Below are positions 1-10,039 of a stretch of DNA of 64,000 nucleotides, in pieces. How positions within the stretch are numbered: the stretch's first letter is position 1; the number at the start of each line of letters is the position of its first letter. The notes under the pieces are model-generated. The model worked only from the letters and a program-made list of their open reading frames with translations. It was not told where the DNA came from and made no database searches. Origin of the DNA: Oxalobacter aliiformigenes (lineage in GTDB: Bacteria; Pseudomonadota; Gammaproteobacteria; Burkholderiales; Burkholderiaceae_D); the NCBI RefSeq assembly GCF_027116575.1, contig NZ_CP098252.1, positions 310,001 through 374,000 on the forward strand, read 5' to 3'. The translations under genes were made by a program, and so were the position numbers.

Positions 1-38
1 TTTCGTGCGATTCAACCGATTTCGACCAAGCAATTATT

Positions 39-965
39 ATGACTACTGCTATTTATTTTCACCCGATTTGCCAGTTGCATGAAATGGGAGCGCATCATCC
101 CGAGTCGCCGGCACGTATGAAAACCATGATGAATGCTTTCCGGGAAAGTGGACTGGACCGTATTCTGGAATACCGTCTCTCGCCGGAATCCACCGAACGG
201 GATATCCGGCGTGTTCATACTCAGGATATGATTAACAAGGCAAAAGACAATATTCCCGAACCGGGAGATTATTATCCTCTGGATGAAACGCCGCTGAATC
301 ACTATAGCTGGAAGGCCGCCCTGAGAACCACTGGAGCTGCTCTGGCCGCAACGGATGCGGTTTTGTCCGGAGAAATCCGGAATGCGTTCTGTATTGAGAG
401 ACCGATCGGACACCACTCCACGATAGGCGAGGCGATGGGATTTTGTGTGTTCAACAGTCTGGCCATTGCCGCCATGCATGCGGTCAAGGTGAGAAAACTC
501 GAGCGGGTGGCGATTGTCGATATTGATGTGCACCACGGCAACGGTACGGAAGACATTTTTTCCTATGAGCCCAGTGTTCTGATGGTCAGTTATTACCAGC
601 AGTATCTCTATCCGTTCTGCGGAAATGAAAAGGAACGGGCAAACATGGTCAATGTTCCGGTTCCTCCAGGTACCGGAGGTGATGTCATTCGCCGGGTTGT
701 AACAGAGAAATGGTTACCGGCACTTCACCGGCATAAACCGGAGATGATTTTTATTTCAGCCGGTTTTGATGCCCATCGTGATGACCAGCTGGGAGACATG
801 AATCTGGTCGAAGAGGATTACGCATGGATTACCCGGCAGGTAATGGATGTTGCCGATCAGTATTGCCAGGGACGGATCGTCAGTTTTTCAGAGGGAGGAT
901 ACAATCTGAAAGCGCTTGCAGGCAGTGTCGTGGCTCACGTGAAAACGCTGGCTGGACAGAGCTGA
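39..965 (+). CDS. Histone deacetylase family protein (class II HDAC-like amidohydrolase)
   Basis: 308 residues, full length for bacterial HDAC-like deacetylases (acetylpolyamine amidohydrolase/HdaH group). The hallmark motifs are present in order: RPIGHH at about 121-126 (catalytic His pair), DIDVHHGNG at 161-169 (zinc Asp and His), SAGFDAH at 240-246 (second zinc Asp), and EGGYN near the C-terminus. It is expected to be a cytoplasmic zinc enzyme removing acyl groups from lysine-like or polyamine amines. The natural substrate cannot be read from sequence. No signal peptide. It lies 6 nt before the RbgA-like GTPase gene, so the two are probably co-transcribed. The ATG at 39 has no good ribosome binding site, and only 38 nt of upstream sequence is visible. 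Confidence 0.88.
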   Translation: MTTAIYFHPICQLHEMGAHHPESPARMKTMMNAFRESGLDRILEYRLSPESTERDIRRVHTQDMINKAKDNIPEPGDYYPLDETPLNHYSWKAALRTTGAALAATDAVLSGEIRNAFCIERPIGHHSTIGEAMGFCVFNSLAIAAMHAVKVRKLERVAIVDIDVHHGNGTEDIFSYEPSVLMVSYYQQYLYPFCGNEKERANMVNVPVPPGTGGDVIRRVVTEKWLPALHRHKPEMIFISAGFDAHRDDQLGDMNLVEEDYAWITRQVMDVADQYCQGRIVSFSEGGYNLKALAGSVVAHVKTLAGQS

Positions 966-971
966 GGAACA

Positions 972-1851
972 ATGATGGCTATCCAGTGGTTTCCGGGTCA
1001 TATGAATGCCGCACGGAAAAAAGCGGCAGAAACGATGGAAATGACCGATCTTGTCGTTGAGGTTCTGGATGCGCGGCTTCCTGCCGCCAGCAGCAATCCG
1101 ATGGTGGAGGAATTGCGGCTTCATCGTCAGCGGCCCTGTCTGAAAATAATGAATAAAGACGATTTGGCTGATCCCGAGGTGACAAAAGAATGGCTGGATT
1201 ATTTCAATCGTCAATCCGGTGTGGATGCCGTTGCCCTTTCATGTAAAAATCCTGCGGAGGTGGCCAGGATTCCGCAACTTTGCCAGAAACTGGTCCCGCA
1301 TCGTACCGGTCCTGGAAAACCGGTCAGGGTGATGATTATGGGAATACCCAATGTCGGAAAATCCACGCTGATGAATATGCTGTTAAAACGCCGTGTTGCT
1401 GCTGTCGGAGATGAGCCTGCTGTAACGAAAAGCCAGCAGCGGCTTTATCTGAACAAGAATATGGTATTGACCGATACACCGGGGATGTTATGGCCTAAAA
1501 TCGTTTATCCGAGTGACGGTTATATGCTTGCGGCCAGTCATGCTGTCGGGGTAAACGCCCTGATCGAGGAGGAAGTCGCCGCTTTTCTCGGCGATGTTCT
1601 GTTGGCAAGATATCCGGAGCTGTTGGCTTTGCGATACAAGATTCCGGTCGATGGACTCGATGGAATCGGGTTGATGGAAATGATCGCCAGAAAACGGGGA
1701 TTCAAAATCAGGGGGGGAGCTGGATGTGGAAAAGGGCGCCCATACTCTTTTGCAGGATTATCGTCATGGCGCGATCGGCCGGATAAGTCTTGAAACGCCG
1801 GAAAGCCGTCGGGAGATGATTCAGTCTTATGCTGAAATCGGGAATGAATGA
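972..1851 (+). CDS. ylqF: RbgA/YlqF-family ribosome biogenesis GTPase, frameshifted near C-terminus
   Basis: Circularly permuted GTPase that assists large-subunit ribosome assembly in family members. The N-terminal QWFPGHMNAARK and the G4 motif NKDD come before G1 (GIPNVGKSTLMN, about residues 124-135) and G3 (DTPGM), the permuted order of this family. The continuous frame stops at 1793 after an atypical tail. Dropping one G from the G7 run at 1711-1717 restores a family-like C-terminus (RGELDVEKGAHTLLQDYRHG, then a conserved GRISLETPE-type end) with a stop at 1849-1851. That stop overlaps the next gene's ATG as ATGA, good evidence that the shifted frame is the ancestral one. I give the restored extent. 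As written, the protein is 273 aa with an altered tail. Confidence 0.85.
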
Positions 1852-2624
1852 AGCCGTTTATCGGCCCGGAAGGTTTTCCGATTTATAATGATCAAATGAA
1901 ACCAATTGCTCCTGGAACTGTTATTTTTCACCGTTTTCGCGGTTATGGCGTATTGACAGCCGTCAATCTGTTGACCGGCTGGGTTTCTGCACGTTTTGGC
2001 GACGAGCAGCGTTGTCTGGACCTGAATCTGTCTTCGGACGAGGTCCAGCATGCCGATGGCGAGCCGATTCTTTTCAGGCTGGCTGCACCCGACCGTATGC
2101 CACATGCACGGTTGATGGATATGGTCCGGAAATTGCACAGTGCCGGCTACCAGCGTTTATATCTCCACTCGTGGCCGAAAGAATCGGGTCTCCACTGGCG
2201 GTGGCATCTTTTCACAGGCTGCAGAAACTGGTTCCAGCGTCCCTGGCGCGAGGGCTGGTATGGTTCCGGTGCGGATTATATCTTCAATCCGGTCATGGGA
2301 TGGGGCGATTTGCCCGGAGCGACAACGGATGAATTGATCGATGCACTGTCGAGATTCGATCCGGAAGGACTGGCACAGGCACTGGGAGAAGATGAAGAAC
2401 ATACTTTATGGTTCAGGCGGGTGTGCACGGCGCTGCTTCCGGGGTATATGTACAGTCTTGAAAAACGTCTGAATCCGGATGGCTCGTTTTCAGATGTTTT
2501 GCCGGTTTATCCTGTCAGGCAGGGGTTGCCTCCTTATGACGGTCCGTCGCTGCCCTGTCCGCCCGGGTGGAACAAACGCTATCATACTGATCCTGTCGTG
2601 CGGGATTATTTCTGCTGTTTTTAA
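1848..2624 (+). CDS. Conserved hypothetical protein, unknown function
   Basis: 258 residues; I do not recognise a named domain. It is rich in Trp, Tyr and Pro (for example a WHLFTG..NWFQRPWREGWYGSG stretch in the middle), with no signal peptide, no transmembrane segment and few charged repeats. The N-terminal portion (APGTVIFHRFRGYGVLTAVN...GWVSARFGDE) resembles a small SH3/Tudor-like beta barrel by pattern only. The start overlaps the restored stop of the GTPase gene (ATGA at 1848-1851), which implies translational coupling. An alternative internal start is the Met at about 1896. The coding pattern and operon position make it a real gene; the function is open. Confidence 0.7.
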   Translation: MKPFIGPEGFPIYNDQMKPIAPGTVIFHRFRGYGVLTAVNLLTGWVSARFGDEQRCLDLNLSSDEVQHADGEPILFRLAAPDRMPHARLMDMVRKLHSAGYQRLYLHSWPKESGLHWRWHLFTGCRNWFQRPWREGWYGSGADYIFNPVMGWGDLPGATTDELIDALSRFDPEGLAQALGEDEEHTLWFRRVCTALLPGYMYSLEKRLNPDGSFSDVLPVYPVRQGLPPYDGPSLPCPPGWNKRYHTDPVVRDYFCCF

Positions 2625-2636
2625 AGGTGAAACGGA

Positions 2637-3125
2637 ATGTCGCTCCATATTATTGCCACAGGCGGAACTTTCGAGAAACACTATGATGAAATCAGCGGCC
2701 AGCTGGTTTTCGGAGACAGCCATGTTCCACAACTTTTGAAGCGTGCCCGCGTGTCGGTTCCCTGTACATTCGAAACGGTCTGTATGCTGGATTCGCTGGA
2801 CATGCAGCATTCCGACCGTCTGAAAGTACTTCAGGCCTGTTCAGATTGCGCATCGCAAAAAATCGTTATTGTTCATGGAACAGATACGATGCCGGAAACG
2901 GCAAAGGTGCTGGGTCATGCGGCGCTCGGGAAAACAATTGTTCTGACAGGGGCGATGATACCTTATGAGTTCGATGATTCCGATGCGTTTTTCAATTTCG
3001 GTTTTGCCGTGGCAGCTGCCGGATTGTTGTCTTGTGGAGTCTATATTTCTATGAATGGCCGGGTTTTCGAATGGGATCGTGTCCGGAAAAACCGGCAGGA
3101 AGGCCGGTTTGAAGAAACGGAGTGA
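2637..3125 (+). CDS. Short asparaginase-like protein (N-terminal domain only)
   Basis: 162 residues, about half of a classical L-asparaginase (about 330). The N-terminal domain motifs are intact: [11 protein letters not shown] at about 7-17 (first nucleophilic Thr region), [11 protein letters not shown] (second conserved Thr-Asp pair) and LTGAMIP. The C-terminal asparaginase domain is absent, and the sequence ends in a charged tail ([13 protein letters not shown]). Stand-alone short versions exist in betaproteobacteria, so this looks like a family form and not a fresh truncation. Amidohydrolase activity is plausible but unproven, because the usual dimer-interface residues from the second domain are missing. 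It sits 12 nt after the unknown gene and 49 nt before glmU. Confidence 0.72.
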   Translation: MSLHIIATGGTFEKHYDEISGQLVFGDSHVPQLLKRARVSVPCTFETVCMLDSLDMQHSDRLKVLQACSDCASQKIVIVHGTDTMPETAKVLGHAALGKTIVLTGAMIPYEFDDSDAFFNFGFAVAAAGLLSCGVYISMNGRVFEWDRVRKNRQEGRFEETE

Positions 3126-3174
3126 TTGCGATGGCAAACATTACCGGTCATTAATTTTTTTGGGAAGCATTTCA

Positions 3175-4533
3175 ATGAATATTGTTATTCTGGCTGCCGG
3201 CATGGGCAAACGCATGCATTCCTCGTTACCTAAAGTGTTGCATTTGCTTGCAGGCAAATCTATGCTTGAACATGTTATTGCAACGGCAAGGGCGTTGATG
3301 CCCGAAAAGCTGGTGATTGTTTACGGTCATGGTGGCGAACAGGTATTACGGCAGATAACCGGTCCGGATCTCATATTTGTGAAACAGGAACCCCAGCTGG
3401 GGACCGGACATGCTGTTATGCAGGCCGTCCCGGAGCTGGATGAATCGGTTCCGACACTCATACTTTATGGTGATGTCCCCTTGATCGGCATCGAATCACT
3501 CAGGCGTCTGGTTTCGGTTGCAGGAAATGAAAGACTGGGTATTTTGACCGTTGAAATGCCGGATCCAACAGGTTACGGACGCATTATTCGTGTGGATGGG
3601 AGAATCAGACGGATTGTCGAACAAAAGGATGGTCGTGAGGAAGAACTGGCCGTAAAGGAAATCAATACCGGTATGATGGTCGTGCCGACAGCTTTGCTGA
3701 AACGATGGTTATCTTCTCTGACCAATGATAATGTGCAGGGAGAGTATTACCTCACGGATATCGTTTCCAGGGCCGTTTCCGAAAATATCGACATTGTTTC
3801 ATCACAGCCGGATGACATCTCTGAAACCATGGGGGTCAACAGCAAAAAACAACTGGCAAAACTGGAACGGGTTTATCAGAAAAATATCGCTTCCCGTTTA
3901 CTGGACGATGGAGTCAGCCTGGCTGATCCGGACCGAATCGACGTCCGTGGTTCCCTGCAATGCGGCCGTGATGTTTTTATCGATGTCAATTGTGTTTTTG
4001 AAGGGGAAGTGACGCTGGCCGACGGAGTGACGGTCGGTCCCAATTGCGTTGTTCGTAATTGCCTTATTGGGGAAAATGCCGAAATCCGTCCTTTTTGTCA
4101 TCTGGATGGCGCGAAAATCGGTCCGGGGTCGCTGATCGGACCTTATGCACGCCTGCGGCCGGGAGCCGAGTTGGGAGAGGAAGTGCATATCGGCAATTTT
4201 GTCGAGGTCAAGAACAGCCATATTGCGGCGCAGAGCAAGGCGAACCATCTTGCCTATGTCGGAGACTCGACCGTCGGAAGCCGGGTCAATATCGGTGCGG
4301 GGGCAATCACCTGCAATTATGACGGTGCCAACAAGCACAGGACGGTTATCGGGGACGATGCCTTTATCGGCACCAATTGCGAGCTGGTCGCACCGGTCAG
4401 GGTGGGAAGCGGTGCAACGATCGGAGCCGGAACGACTTTGACAAAGGACGCTCCGGCTGGTTCACTGACGGTATCGCGTGTTCGGCAAACGACGATAAAT
4501 GACTGGAAAAGACCGGTAAAATCAAAAAAATAA
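3175..4533 (+). CDS. glmU: Bifunctional UDP-GlcNAc pyrophosphorylase / glucosamine-1-phosphate N-acetyltransferase
   Basis: 452 residues, normal GlmU length. The N-terminal uridyltransferase half has [18 protein letters not shown] at about 6-23 and the GTGHAVMQA and YGDVPL motifs. The C-terminal half is a left-handed beta-helix of hexapeptide repeats ([35 protein letters not shown]). It acetylates GlcN-1-P and then makes UDP-GlcNAc for peptidoglycan and lipopolysaccharide. The open frame extends upstream to 3055, but homology begins at the ATG at 3175 ([11 protein letters not shown]), preceded by a GGAAG-type ribosome binding site. A hairpin at 4630-4656 may end the transcript. Confidence 0.97.
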   Translation: MNIVILAAGMGKRMHSSLPKVLHLLAGKSMLEHVIATARALMPEKLVIVYGHGGEQVLRQITGPDLIFVKQEPQLGTGHAVMQAVPELDESVPTLILYGDVPLIGIESLRRLVSVAGNERLGILTVEMPDPTGYGRIIRVDGRIRRIVEQKDGREEELAVKEINTGMMVVPTALLKRWLSSLTNDNVQGEYYLTDIVSRAVSENIDIVSSQPDDISETMGVNSKKQLAKLERVYQKNIASRLLDDGVSLADPDRIDVRGSLQCGRDVFIDVNCVFEGEVTLADGVTVGPNCVVRNCLIGENAEIRPFCHLDGAKIGPGSLIGPYARLRPGAELGEEVHIGNFVEVKNSHIAAQSKANHLAYVGDSTVGSRVNIGAGAITCNYDGANKHRTVIGDDAFIGTNCELVAPVRVGSGATIGAGTTLTKDAPAGSLTVSRVRQTTINDWKRPVKSKK

Positions 4534-4629
4534 TGTCTTTTCCCATGAAAATTGACGGATCGCAGTTTTTTGAAAAATGGCGCTGGCAAAGTGCCTAAAT
4601 CAGTGTAATTCCTGTTATATTGTTGTTGA

Positions 4630-4663
4630 GGCCGCTTTTGCTGGGCAAAGGCGGCCGTTTCCT
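4630..4663 (+). terminator. Probable intrinsic terminator after glmU
   Basis: A 12-bp inverted repeat (4630-4641 with 4645-4656, one G-U pair, 3-nt loop) is followed by a short GTTTCCT stretch about 100 nt after the glmU stop. The uridine tail is poor, so termination may be partial. Confidence 0.5.
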
Positions 4664-4770
4664 GATGGAATAAAGTTTTGCCGTCGCTACTCCGTCGTCA
4701 GAGCATTCTTATTTCAATACGGTTGTCGTTCACTCACCATTGCCTGAAACATGTAAATTCGGATTCTGCC

Positions 4771-4790
4771 GTATTCGGCGAGCCGAATAC
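4771..4790 (+). promoter_or_regulatory. Perfect hairpin in the phosphoketolase 5' leader
   Basis: GTATTCGG and CCGAATAC flank a CGAG loop, giving a perfect 8-bp stem ending 17 nt before the xfp ATG and immediately upstream of its AAGGAA ribosome binding site. It could be an operator palindrome or an RNA stem that influences translation. No regulator can be named. Confidence 0.4.
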
Positions 4791-4807
4791 GAAAGAATAG
4801 AAAGGAA

Positions 4808-7213
4808 ATGAATATGGGTATGAATGCGGAAAAGCTTGATCAGAACGCAGAACCACTCTCTCCGGACATTTTGCAGAAAATTAATGCCTATTTCAATGCG
4901 GCAAATTATTTGTCGGTTGGACAAATCTATCTGTATAACAATCCCTTGCTGAAGGAGCCTTTGAGTCCCGATGATATCAAACCCCGGCTTTTGGGGCACT
5001 GGGGAACGACGCCGGGTCTGAATTTTATTTATGTCCATATGAACCGTGTCATCAAAAAATACGATCTGGACATGATTTTTGTGACAGGGCCCGGTCATGG
5101 TGGCCCTGCTCTGGTTGCCAACACATATCTGGAAGGCACCTATAGCGAATTCTATCCGAATATCTCCGAAGACGAGGAAGGGATGAAGAAACTGTTTACC
5201 CAGTTTTCCTTTCCGGGAGGTATTCCGAGTCATACCGCAGCGGAAACGCCCGGTTCGATACATGAAGGCGGAGAGCTTGGATATGCCCTTTCTCACGCGT
5301 TCGGTGCCGCATTCGACAATCCCGATCTGATCGTGACCTGTGTCGTCGGTGACGGTGAGGCGGAAACGGGACCGCTGGCAACAGGCTGGCATTCCAATAA
5401 ATTCATCAATCCGGTTTATGATGGTGCCGTTTTGCCGATTCTTCATCTGAATGATGCGAAAATCGCTGGTCCGACGGTACTGGGACGGATACCGCCAAAA
5501 GAACTGGATGAACTGATGCGGGGATATGGTTATGAACCTTACTATGTGGAAGGTTCGGATCCGATGGTCATGCATCAGAAAATGGCGGCGACACTGGATA
5601 TTGTGATTGCCCGGATCAAACAGATACAGTCCGATGCACGGACAAACGGATATTCGATGCGCCCGAAGTGGCCGATGATCGTGTTACGCAGCCCGAAGGG
5701 CTGGACAGGGCCGGGGGTTGTCGATGGCCAGCAGGTCGAAGGAACATTCCGTGCCCATCAGGTTCCGGTGAATGAAGTGAAGACCAATCCGGCTCACCTG
5801 AAAATCCTGAATGACTGGCTGTTGAGTTACAAACCTCATGAATTGTTTGATGAGCGCGGAAAACTGAAACCCGAACTGGCAGAACTGGCACCGAAAGGCG
5901 ACAGGAGAATGGGAGCCAATCCACATGCCAATGGCGGTATCCTGCTTCGTGAATTGCGTATGCCCGATTTCCGCAAGTATGCGGTGGATGTCCCTTCGCC
6001 CGGGGTCGTCGTGGCCGAAAGCACGCGCGTTCAGGGCAACATGATCCGTGATGTTTTCGTCTTGAATGAGGAGGCCAGAAATTTCCGTGTATTCAGTCCG
6101 GATGAAACATCTTCCAACCGGTGGAACGCCGTTTTCGAAGTGACCGAGCGGACTTTCATGGATGAGATCAAGCCGACAGACGACAAGGTTTCCCATACCG
6201 GCCGGGTTTTGGAAATGTTGTCCGAACACCAGTCAGAAGGCTGGCTGGAAGGCTATCTGCTGACGGGAAGACACGGTTTTTTCCCCTGTTATGAGGCTTT
6301 TATCCACGTCGTCGATTCCATGTTCAACCAGCATGCGAAATGGCTGGAAGTCTGCCGTCATATTCCGTGGCGCCGTCCGATCGCATCACTGAATTATCTG
6401 CTGACATCCCATGTCTGGCGTCAGGACCATAATGGTCTCAGTCATCAGAATCCCGGATTTATCGATCTGGTCATGAACAAAAAGGCCGATATCACCCGTG
6501 TCTATCTTCCACCTGATGCAAATTGTCTGCTATCCGTTACCGATCATTGCCTGCGCAGCCGGCACCGTATCAATGTCATTGTGGCAGGCAAACAGCCGGC
6601 ATTGCAGTATCTGAACATGGATGAAGCGATCAGGCATTGTACGGCGGGTATTGGCATCTGGGAGTGGGCAAGTAATGACAAGGGAGCGGAACCTGATGTC
6701 GTCATGGTATGTTGCGGAGATGTCCCGACGCTTGAAACGCTGGCGGCAGTCAAGATTTTAAGGGAACATATTCCTGAATTGAAAATCCGGGTGATCAATG
6801 TGGTCAATCTGATGACTTTGCAGCAACCCAGTGAACATCCGAATGGTCTGTCGGACCGGGAATTCGATGTCCTGTTTACCAAGGACAAGCCGGTTATTTT
6901 TGCCTATCATGGTTATCCCTGGCTGATTCACCGGTTGACTTATCGTCGCACGAATCACAAGAACTTCCATGTTCGCGGTTACAAGGAAGAAGGGACGACG
7001 ACCACGCCATTTGATATGGTTGTGATGAATGACCTGGATCGTTATCATCTGGCCGGTGATGTCATCGATCGGCTGCCGAGTCTGGGGGCGAAGGCGGCTT
7101 ATACCAAACAGTATTTGCGTAACCGCTTGCTGGAGCATAAAGCGTATGTCTACAAATATGGTGAAGACATGCCTGAGATCCGGGACTGGAACTGGGCGGA
7201 TGGCAAATCCTGA
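4808..7213 (+). CDS. xfp: Xylulose-5-phosphate/fructose-6-phosphate phosphoketolase
   Basis: 801 residues, typical for the family. Thiamine-diphosphate enzyme cleaving xylulose-5-P (and often fructose-6-P) with phosphate to acetyl phosphate plus glyceraldehyde-3-P (or erythrose-4-P). Motifs seen: [10 protein letters not shown] at 64-73, GPGHGGP at 94-100, SFPGGIPSH at about 134-142, and the ThDP-binding GDGEAETGP at 181-189. The C-terminal part carries [13 protein letters not shown] and [16 protein letters not shown] clear AAGGAA site precedes the ATG. It is monocistronic here, with no adjacent acetate kinase or phosphotransacetylase. Acetyl phosphate formed this way could link pentose phosphates to acetyl-CoA. 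Confidence 0.96.
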   Translation: MNMGMNAEKLDQNAEPLSPDILQKINAYFNAANYLSVGQIYLYNNPLLKEPLSPDDIKPRLLGHWGTTPGLNFIYVHMNRVIKKYDLDMIFVTGPGHGGPALVANTYLEGTYSEFYPNISEDEEGMKKLFTQFSFPGGIPSHTAAETPGSIHEGGELGYALSHAFGAAFDNPDLIVTCVVGDGEAETGPLATGWHSNKFINPVYDGAVLPILHLNDAKIAGPTVLGRIPPKELDELMRGYGYEPYYVEGSDPMVMHQKMAATLDIVIARIKQIQSDARTNGYSMRPKWPMIVLRSPKGWTGPGVVDGQQVEGTFRAHQVPVNEVKTNPAHLKILNDWLLSYKPHELFDERGKLKPELAELAPKGDRRMGANPHANGGILLRELRMPDFRKYAVDVPSPGVVVAESTRVQGNMIRDVFVLNEEARNFRVFSPDETSSNRWNAVFEVTERTFMDEIKPTDDKVSHTGRVLEMLSEHQSEGWLEGYLLTGRHGFFPCYEAFIHVVDSMFNQHAKWLEVCRHIPWRRPIASLNYLLTSHVWRQDHNGLSHQNPGFIDLVMNKKADITRVYLPPDANCLLSVTDHCLRSRHRINVIVAGKQPALQYLNMDEAIRHCTAGIGIWEWASNDKGAEPDVVMVCCGDVPTLETLAAVKILREHIPELKIRVINVVNLMTLQQPSEHPNGLSDREFDVLFTKDKPVIFAYHGYPWLIHRLTYRRTNHKNFHVRGYKEEGTTTTPFDMVVMNDLDRYHLAGDVIDRLPSLGAKAAYTKQYLRNRLLEHKAYVYKYGEDMPEIRDWNWADGKS

Positions 7214-7244
7214 CAGCTCGGTCTGTTGATGCGGCTTTAATCTG

Positions 7245-7280
7245 AAAAAAACGCACGCGTTCAAAGGCGTGCGTTTTTTT
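7245..7280. terminator. Bidirectional intrinsic terminator between xfp and queC
   Basis: The perfect stem ACGCACGC/GCGTGCGT with an 8-nt loop is flanked by seven A on one side and seven T on the other. It can therefore stop transcription from both convergent genes. Confidence 0.9.
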
Positions 7281-7293
7281 CATTATGATGGAA

Positions 7294-8007
7294 TCATCCG
7301 TTTTTTTCTTTTTCGGACCGATATTGTTCAAATCCACGTTTTCTCAACTGGCAGGCCGGACATTTTCCGCATCCGTATCCCCATGCATGTAACCGGTCGT
7401 GTTCGCCGACATAACAGGTATGGGTATCTTTGACGATGAGTTCGACGAGTGTCTGTCCTCCCAGATCATATGCCAGTTGCCAGGTTTCTTTCTTGTTTTT
7501 CCACATCAGGGGGGTGACCAGGTTGATGCGGGTGTCCATACCGATGTTCAAAGCGACCTGAAGGGCCTTGATGGCATCGTCACGACAATCGGGATATCCG
7601 GAAAAATCGGTTTCGCACATCCCGCCGACAAGAATGTTCAGACTGCGACGGTAGGCAATCATGGCCGCTACGGTTAAAAACATCAGATTTCGTCCGGGTA
7701 CGAATGTATTCGGCAATCCGTTTTCCGTCATACGGATTTCCATATCCGAAGTCATGGCGGTATCGGATATGTTACTGATCAGCGACAGGTCGCATAGGTG
7801 GTCTTCACCCAGTTTCCGTTTCCAGTCTTCAGAAAGCCGTCGTATTTTCTCGAGAATGACCGGTCTGCCGGCAAGTTCGATTCCATGCCGCTGGCCATAA
7901 CTGAATCCGATCGTTTCGACCAGATCGTAACGGGATAGTGCCCAGGCAAGGCAGGTGGTAGAGTCCTGTCCTCCACTGAAAAGAACGAGAGCTTTTTTTT
8001 CTGACAT
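7294..8007 (-). CDS. queC: 7-cyano-7-deazaguanine (preQ0) synthase
   Basis: 237 residues. ATP-dependent conversion of 7-carboxy-7-deazaguanine and ammonia to preQ0, a step towards queuosine in tRNA. The PP-loop SGGQDSTTC sits at 11-19, and the zinc cysteine cluster at the C-terminus ([17 protein letters not shown]) is complete. No other queuosine gene is adjacent. The leader (8008 upwards) contains a 7-bp hairpin at 8050-8071, but I cannot match it to the preQ1 riboswitch consensus. It converges on xfp with a shared terminator. Confidence 0.95.
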   Translation of the reverse strand: MSEKKALVLFSGGQDSTTCLAWALSRYDLVETIGFSYGQRHGIELAGRPVILEKIRRLSEDWKRKLGEDHLCDLSLISNISDTAMTSDMEIRMTENGLPNTFVPGRNLMFLTVAAMIAYRRSLNILVGGMCETDFSGYPDCRDDAIKALQVALNIGMDTRINLVTPLMWKNKKETWQLAYDLGGQTLVELIVKDTHTCYVGEHDRLHAWGYGCGKCPACQLRKRGFEQYRSEKEKNG

Positions 8008-8278
8008 GGCTAAATAGGTGTTTGTTTGGAATCGGAAAGTATCAATAAACGGCCTGAAAGGCTGCAGGCCGGGAGATAAAGCCCCGTATTTTTCCGAATA
8101 CTATAAAATGTCCGGCTTTTTCTTGTCTCTTGAAATATATTAAACGACTTGAGCAGTATTGCGTGGTAGTCTCGCAGAATCAAGTGACGTAATCGTTATT
8201 GAAAAACAGCTGGATCCGGCTATCTCAGATATGATCAATGTAATGGAAGTTTTCAAAAATGACAAAGCGATTTCGAAA

Positions 8279-10039
8279 ATGGCTTTTCATTGGCATTTCT
8301 GTTGCAAGATCCTGATATTGTTTTTCCTCCTGTTCTGTTCGTCGGTGCTTTACGCAAAACCAGTGTCGTATGATGTCGATATCGATGCGCCGAAAATGAT
8401 CAAGACGTTGCTGGAACAGAATCTTGATCTGATCCGGTGGCGTGGAAATGAGCAAATTGATGGTGCGCAGCTCAGAAGGTTGTATCGTAATACTCCGGAT
8501 GAAATACGACAACTGGTCGAAACTGAAGGTTATTATTCTCCTGTCATCAAGACGGAAATGCAGAAACTTGAAAATGGCGGTCGCCGTATTTTGATCCATG
8601 TCGATCCCGGAAAACCTGTAAAGGTCGCGGTCGTCGATATCGAGTTTAAGGGGGCGATCACGACACAGAAAAGTTCACTGAAGCCCAGCATCGAACAGCT
8701 GAAAGAAAACTGGCAGTTGCCTGTGGGATCGGTTTTCAGGATGGCTGACTGGGAAGCGGCCAAAATCGCCCTCCTGAAACAGGTTACCCGGGTGCGCTAT
8801 CCCCGTGCCGAACTTGAGGATACCCGGGCGATTGTTAATCCCGAGACGGATGAGGTGACACTCAAAGTCATCGTCAACAGTGGAAATCCTGTGAAATTCG
8901 GTCCCATCAGAATCGTGGGATTACACCGGTATGGAGAAGATGTCATTATGGGTCAGCGTCCGGTCAAGGTCGGATCGACTTTTCGTGAGAATGCGCTTCT
9001 GAACTGGCAGTCCCGGATTCAGGATTCGGGGTATTTCAGTTCGGTTGAAGTGACCGCCGATCTGGAGTCTGGTCTTGAGGAGGTTCCCATTACGGTGACT
9101 GTCGTTGAAAACAAGAAAAAACATGCTGCAGTCGGTATCGGTTACAGCACGGATATGGGTGAACGTATCAGCCTGACGTATGACAATCTCCACTTTCTCG
9201 GCAGGGATTATAAATTGAAGAGTTCTGTCGTTTTGCAATCCAGGCAGAGAACCGCAAAGGCGGATGTTTATCTTCCTCAACGACCGGATGGTACAAGAGA
9301 CAGTTTTGGCGTAATGTACGACCGTTCCGAGATCGAGGGAGAAGATACCCGTGTTGCCGGCGCCAATTTCAGAAGAGCGTGGGGAACACCCCGCCTGGAA
9401 AAATATGTGAGCGTCGAATATCTGAATGAACATAACCGGATTGACGGGGCCGACGGGCAGCAGAGTCAGGCGTTGCCGGTGACATTCGGAATCATAACGC
9501 GACATCTGAACAATCGTCTCGCACCGACGAAAGGGTATGCTCTTGAAGCTCAGGTGGGAGCGGCGGTTGAACCGGTATTGACGGACAAGTCGTTTGTGAG
9601 AGGGTATCTTAAAGGTATTCGCTTCCAGCCGATAGGTGAGAAGGGCGATCTTATTTTGAGAGGGGAACTCGGAGCGGTTGTCTCTGACGGCAAAGAGGGT
9701 GTTCCGTCAACTGTTCTTTTCCGGACAGGGGGAGACCAGTCTGTTCGTGGTTATTCGTATCAGAGTCTGGGGGTCAAGGAAGGTGACGCGATCGTAGGGG
9801 GGCGTTATCTGGCTGTGGCCAGTATCGAGTATCAGTACTATTTCATCAAAAACTGGGGCGTCGCCTTTTTTGTCGATGCCGGTAATGCCGGCGATACGAT
9901 CAAGGAGCTTGATCCCGCTATAGGCTATGGTATAGGCGGCCGCTGGCGCAGTCCTGCCGGGCCGATTGGTGTCGATCTGGCATATGGTGAAAGAACGGGT
10001 AGTTTCCGATTACATTTTTCATTGGGATTTACTTTCTGA
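8279..10039 (+). CDS. tamA: TamA: BamA-family outer-membrane translocation protein
   Basis: 586 residues from the chosen ATG, close to the 577 of E. coli TamA. The N-terminal signal peptide has a hydrophobic core ILILFFLLF and a cleavage site near VLYA-K. POTRA-like repeats follow to about residue 290, then a 16-strand beta-barrel domain with GDQSVRGYSYQSLG and a C-terminal Phe (FSLGFTF). It is expected in the outer membrane, working with TamB on outer-membrane protein or phospholipid delivery. The open frame reaches a TTG at 8159, but the extra 40 residues precede the signal peptide. Met codons at 8231 and 8243 are alternatives, and no start has a strong ribosome binding site. Its stop overlaps the tamB ATG (TGATG). 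Confidence 0.92.
   Translation: MAFHWHFCCKILILFFLLFCSSVLYAKPVSYDVDIDAPKMIKTLLEQNLDLIRWRGNEQIDGAQLRRLYRNTPDEIRQLVETEGYYSPVIKTEMQKLENGGRRILIHVDPGKPVKVAVVDIEFKGAITTQKSSLKPSIEQLKENWQLPVGSVFRMADWEAAKIALLKQVTRVRYPRAELEDTRAIVNPETDEVTLKVIVNSGNPVKFGPIRIVGLHRYGEDVIMGQRPVKVGSTFRENALLNWQSRIQDSGYFSSVEVTADLESGLEEVPITVTVVENKKKHAAVGIGYSTDMGERISLTYDNLHFLGRDYKLKSSVVLQSRQRTAKADVYLPQRPDGTRDSFGVMYDRSEIEGEDTRVAGANFRRAWGTPRLEKYVSVEYLNEHNRIDGADGQQSQALPVTFGIITRHLNNRLAPTKGYALEAQVGAAVEPVLTDKSFVRGYLKGIRFQPIGEKGDLILRGELGAVVSDGKEGVPSTVLFRTGGDQSVRGYSYQSLGVKEGDAIVGGRYLAVASIEYQYYFIKNWGVAFFVDAGNAGDTIKELDPAIGYGIGGRWRSPAGPIGVDLAYGERTGSFRLHFSLGFTF

Noticed and set aside
4730..5575. Long reverse-strand open frame over the start of xfp
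   Set aside because: It lies antisense to highly conserved phosphoketolase codons and has no family resemblance or ribosome binding site.
8050..8071. Hairpin upstream of queC considered as a preQ1 riboswitch
   Set aside because: The 7-bp stem CGGCCTG/CAGGCCG lacks the A-rich tail and loop sequence of known preQ1 classes, and no downstream expression platform is seen.
8159..8278. 40-codon N-terminal extension of tamA from a TTG
   Set aside because: It would place polar residues ahead of a clear signal peptide; length and homology favour the ATG at 8279.
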